Assembly: GCF_017352375.1 (NCBI RefSeq)
Contig: NZ_JAFEVR010000010.1
Location: 186,001-250,000 of the forward strand
DNA length: 64,000 nt
Direction: 5' to 3'
Origin: Mycolicibacterium sp. S2-37
Lineage (GTDB): Bacteria > Actinomycetota > Actinomycetes > Mycobacteriales > Mycobacteriaceae
Shown here: positions 61,547-64,000 of the stretch, in pieces
Numbering within the stretch: the stretch's first letter is position 1
Layout: every line of letters begins with the position of its first letter
Made by a program: the position numbers and the translations under genes
Notes under the pieces: generated by a model
The model's database searches: none
Told to the model about the DNA's origin: nothing
What the model saw: the letters and a program-made list of their open reading frames with translations, nothing else

Positions 61547-61825
61547 TCACCGCTCGTCCATCGCGGCGACGGCGTCGGCCACCGCGACCAGGTAGTCGTC
61601 GACCTCGCGCATGTCGTAGCCGCGCCGCCCGATCGGCGACCTCGGAAACCGGATCCCGCGGACGTCGTCGGCGCTGAGATGGCCCCGCCCCTCGAGTCTG
61701 CGGACCGCGAGCGCCAGAAAGTCGTGGACCGACTTGGGGTCGTATCCGCGCTTGTTCCACGGTGGTTTCGCAAAGACGGCGACGCGGACATCGTCGGCGG
61801 TCAGCACGTCCCGGGACTGGGTCAT
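61547..61825 (-). CDS. Small DivIVA-domain protein with two repeats
   Basis: The 92-residue protein contains two copies of the DivIVA lipid-binding motif: LTADDVRVAVFAKPPWNKRG followed by YDPKSVHDFLAL, and SADDVRGIRFPRSPIGRRG followed by YDMREVDDYLVAV. DivIVA/Wag31 motifs bind curved membrane at poles through such segments. The protein is much shorter than Wag31 and has no coiled coil, so it may modulate polar growth. The start at 61825 follows the domain; an upstream frame is antisense to the GNAT gene. Confidence 0.75.
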   Translation of the reverse strand: MTQSRDVLTADDVRVAVFAKPPWNKRGYDPKSVHDFLALAVRRLEGRGHLSADDVRGIRFPRSPIGRRGYDMREVDDYLVAVADAVAAMDER

Positions 61826-61898
61826 CACCGGCGATGTTATGCCGAGGGTGGGTACACCTGTAGCGGTACCGATCATCGACGAGACCCGAGGAGCCCCT

Positions 61899-62231
61899 GT
61901 GACCACCGACAAGACCGGCGCAACCACGACCGTCACCGCCGAGCCCGACCGCTTCACGATCGGGGTCGAGGACGGCACCGTCGGGTTCGCCGAGTTCGCC
62001 GATCACGACGGCCGGCGCATCTTCACCCACACCGAGGTCGACAAGCAGTTCGAGGGCAGGGGCCTGGCCACCATCCTGGTCGGGGAGGCGTTGGAGCAGA
62101 CCCGCGACGCCGGCCTGCGCATCGTGCCGGTGTGTCAGCTGGTGGCCAACTACATCGAGAAGCACGACGAGTACGCCGAGGTCGTCGATCCGGTCGACCG
62201 CGACGTGAAGCGGTTCCTGTCAGGTCGGTAG
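61899..62231 (+). CDS. GNAT family N-acetyltransferase (YidJ/YjdJ type)
   Basis: The 110-residue protein has the acetyl-CoA binding pattern EFEGRGLATILVGEALEQTR with the short GNAT fold, preceded by ADHDGRRIFTHTEVDKQFEG. This matches the small single-domain GNAT group with COG2388 members. GTG 61899 is preceded by GAGGAG. Its acceptor is unknown. Confidence 0.8.
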   Translation: MTTDKTGATTTVTAEPDRFTIGVEDGTVGFAEFADHDGRRIFTHTEVDKQFEGRGLATILVGEALEQTRDAGLRIVPVCQLVANYIEKHDEYAEVVDPVDRDVKRFLSGR

Positions 62232-62257
62232 TCCCGGGTACGGATAGGGTCTGCGCG

Positions 62258-63085
62258 GTGACCCATCCGACGGCCTACTTCCACGCTGACGGCGACAGCT
62301 TCCTGCCGATGCCGACCGTCCGCGGCCCGTGGGGCCAGTCGGTCAGCGGCAACTTCGTCGGCGGGCTCCTCGGGCACCTCGCCGAACGCGCAGCGCCGCA
62401 GGACCCGCAGTATCACGCCGCGCGATTCACCGTGGACCTGATGCGACCGGTGGCGATGGCTCCGATCAGCGGCCGGACCCGGGTCGTGCGGCAGGGGCGA
62501 CGGCTGTACCTCGTCGACGCCGAGCTGACCCAGGACCGCACCGTGGTGTCTCGCGCGAGCGCACTGTTCCTGCGGCGCGGTCCGCAGCCGCCCGACGATG
62601 CGTGGACGGCCTCGATCGCCATGCCTCCGGTTCCGGCCGATCCGCCCGACATCGACGATCGGCCGATGCTGCTCTGGGTGTTCGGCGGCGGACGCCAGAC
62701 GGCACCGCCCGCCGCCGATCTGAGCGGCTGGCAGCAGCCCGGGCCGAAGTCGGTGTGGCTGCGGGACGTCACACCGCTGGTCGATGACGCCGTACCCACC
62801 CCGTTCAGCCGGGTGGCGATGGCCGGAGACTATGCGAGTTCGTTGACGAGCTTCGGCTCGTCCGGCCTGCCGTTCATCAACGCCGACTACACGGTCTCCC
62901 TGAGCCGCCTGCCCGACGGTCCGCACATCGGGCTGACGGCGCTCACCCACCACAGCCACGACGGCATCGCCACCGGTACGGCCGTCATGTTCGACCGCCT
63001 GGGCCCGATCGGCAGCGCCACCGCGACGGCCCTGGCCCATCCCGGCTTCGCGCCGAGGGGAATCAGCGCGGCGTCAGGACGATGA
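62258..63085 (+). CDS. Acyl-CoA thioesterase-like (double hotdog) protein
   Basis: The 275-residue protein has two hotdog parts: GPWGQSVSGNFVGGLLGHL with AARFTVDLMRPVAMAP, and PLVDDAVPTPFSRVAMAGDY with INADYTVSLSRLPDGPHIGL. It fits the TesB-like/Thioesterase-like superfamily (acyl-CoA thioesterase domain proteins). It probably hydrolyses an acyl-CoA. The frame upstream to 61679 belongs to other genes; GTG 62258 is chosen. Its end overlaps the Ddn-like gene by 23 bases. Confidence 0.82.
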   Translation: MTHPTAYFHADGDSFLPMPTVRGPWGQSVSGNFVGGLLGHLAERAAPQDPQYHAARFTVDLMRPVAMAPISGRTRVVRQGRRLYLVDAELTQDRTVVSRASALFLRRGPQPPDDAWTASIAMPPVPADPPDIDDRPMLLWVFGGGRQTAPPAADLSGWQQPGPKSVWLRDVTPLVDDAVPTPFSRVAMAGDYASSLTSFGSSGLPFINADYTVSLSRLPDGPHIGLTALTHHSHDGIATGTAVMFDRLGPIGSATATALAHPGFAPRGISAASGR

Positions 63086-63542
63086 CCGGGATCTCCCGTT
63101 CGGTCCAGCTCTGGTAGTTGGCGAAGTCGGCGTAGACGTCGACCAGCCGGGGCCAGAGCCGGGCCCGCTCCTCGGGTCCGGCGACGACGGCGCGCACCGG
63201 CCGCCGCTCGCTGCCGATCTCGATGTACGTGTCGGGGTTGGCCACCAGGTTGCGGTACCACTGCGGGTTCTCCGCCCGGCCGCCCTGGGAGGCGACGATC
63301 ACCACGTCGGCGCCGTCGCGCATGTAGAGCAGCGGCGTGACGAAGACCTTGCCGGACTTGCGACCCCGGTGTTCGAGCAGCATCGTCGGCACCGGCTTGC
63401 GGAAGCCGGCCCCGATGCGCCACTTGCCGCCGATGCGGCCGCCGGTGCGCCGGTACACCCACACGTGTGCCTTACCGGCGTATTTGAAGATCTTCGGCAG
63501 CAGCGGCGAATCGAGCTGCTTCGGGCGATTCTGCGGTGACAT
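63063..63542 (-). CDS. F420-dependent nitroreductase-like (Ddn/FDOR-A) protein
   Basis: The 159-residue protein has the Ddn pattern: RIGAGFRKPVPTMLLEHRGR, KSGKVFVTPLLYMRDGAD, VVIVASQGGRAENPQWYRNL and NPDTYIEI. Members of this mycobacterial family bind deazaflavin F420 and reduce quinones or nitro compounds; M. tuberculosis Ddn activates pretomanid. It is followed directly by another split-barrel gene on the same strand. Confidence 0.87.
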   Translation of the reverse strand: MSPQNRPKQLDSPLLPKIFKYAGKAHVWVYRRTGGRIGGKWRIGAGFRKPVPTMLLEHRGRKSGKVFVTPLLYMRDGADVVIVASQGGRAENPQWYRNLVANPDTYIEIGSERRPVRAVVAGPEERARLWPRLVDVYADFANYQSWTEREIPVIVLTPR

Positions 63543-64000
63543 CTACGACTCCCCCAGGTACTGCGCGGTGGTTCCGCCCAGCGGCATCTCCGGCATGCCG
63601 AGCTTGCGGTGATCCCAGCTGCGGAGCCGTTCAGGCACCACGCGCACCGCGATCCGGTTGTTCATCATCTGGTCGACGAACGGTTTCATCTCGTCGCTGT
63701 AGGGTCCGGTGTAGCGCTCCCACACGCTGATCCCCACGCGCAGAAGCAGATCGGGGTCGGCGTCGATGATCTCCGCGCGGCCGTCGATCGAGACGCCGCG
63801 CAGCGTGTTGTACGTCAGCCCGTCCTCGATCATCACCGTCACGGTCGGATCGCGGCGCAGGTTCACTGCCTTCTGCGACTTGGCCTTGGTCTCGAACCAG
63901 ATCTCTCCGTCGATCACGGCATACCACATTGCCACCAGATGTGGTCTGCCGCTGGGCAATACGGTTGCCATGGTGGCGGTGCGGCTACGCTCGATGAATT
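63543..64000 (-). CDS. PPOX class split-barrel protein (FMN or F420 dependent), 5' end outside window
   Basis: The frame continues upstream of the ATG at 63971 to the right edge: FIERSRTAT precedes MATVLPSGRPHLVAMWYAV. The protein therefore starts before the edge and the seen part is 152 codons. It has EIWFETKAKSQKAVNLRRDP, TVTVMIEDGLTYNTLRGVSI and a C-terminal WDHRKLG, typical of the PPOX-class F420-dependent family (FDOR-B). The stop lies next to the Ddn-like start, so the two form an operon. Confidence 0.8.
   Translation of the reverse strand, partial: FIERSRTATMATVLPSGRPHLVAMWYAVIDGEIWFETKAKSQKAVNLRRDPTVTVMIEDGLTYNTLRGVSIDGRAEIIDADPDLLLRVGISVWERYTGPYSDEMKPFVDQMMNNRIAVRVVPERLRSWDHRKLGMPEMPLGGTTAQYLGES

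Noticed and set aside
1..64000. Insertion sequences, prophage or tRNA genes
   Set aside because: No transposase, integrase or phage proteins and no tRNA-like cloverleaf were recognised on either strand; a tRNA scan and an IS search would be the decisive test.

Overview
The window is high-GC actinobacterial DNA from a rapid-growing environmental mycobacterium (Mycolicibacterium type). The main evidence is a syntenic ESX-1 core (espG1 to eccD1) with whiB6 and espM beside it. An erm gene behind a WhiB7-type promoter, an MPT63-like protein, an MmpS-like protein, F420/Ddn-family proteins and three SigF-type promoters agree with this. Gene density is high and most junctions are tight or overlapping. 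I saw no tRNA, rRNA, CRISPR array or insertion sequence. Both edges cut a gene.

Region by region. 1-8.4 kb: a LuxR-type ATPase regulator cut by the left edge, small redox and hydrolase genes, and a TetR-controlled P1 peptidase plus APC permease pair. 8.7-16.8 kb: a carbohydrate-acid module with an FCD-type GntR regulator, a DhaKL-type kinase, RpiB-like and TPI-like isomerases, and a divergent operon of a xylose-isomerase-like TIM barrel, a 3-hydroxyacyl-CoA-dehydrogenase-family enzyme and a GntP transporter. I read it as importing a sugar acid, converting it to erythrulose and then to D-erythrose-4-phosphate. 16.0-19.2 kb: a second regulator/peptidase/APC-permease cassette. 19.3-25.3 kb: an Erm 23S rRNA methyltransferase with an unusual leader, a membrane glycosyltransferase, an amidase with its TetR repressor, and a class C beta-lactamase. 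25.5-29.4 kb: the large helicase HrpA. 29.5-41.9 kb: secreted proteins, a flavin-independent-type methylenetetrahydrofolate reductase, flavoproteins, a SigF stress group (small acidic protein, hemerythrin-like protein, manganese catalase), SelO, a lipoprotein and an M42 peptidase.

41.97-56.2 kb is the ESX-1 secretion core, read right to left: espG1, espH, eccA1, eccB1, eccCa1, eccCb1, PE35, PPE68, esxB, esxA, espI, eccD1. EccB1/C1/D1 form the membrane channel and motor, EccA1 and EspG1 are cytosolic factors, and PE35/PPE68 and EsxB/EsxA are substrate pairs. The other core genes, eccE1 and mycP1, are not in the window, and neither are espE and espF. The space between espG1 and the espM-whiB6 regulatory pair holds a second MinD-like ATPase, an MPT63-like secreted protein with a repeat tail, and a proline-rich membrane protein. 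61.5-64 kb: a DivIVA-domain protein, an acetyltransferase, a thioesterase-like protein and two split-barrel FMN/F420-type proteins, the last cut by the right edge.

The most interesting observation is upstream of erm. A WhiB7-type promoter appears to start a leaderless 14-codon leader peptide that ends in Arg-Ile-Arg-Arg-Phe. Its last codons form one arm of a perfect hairpin, which looks like a macrolide-sensing attenuator.
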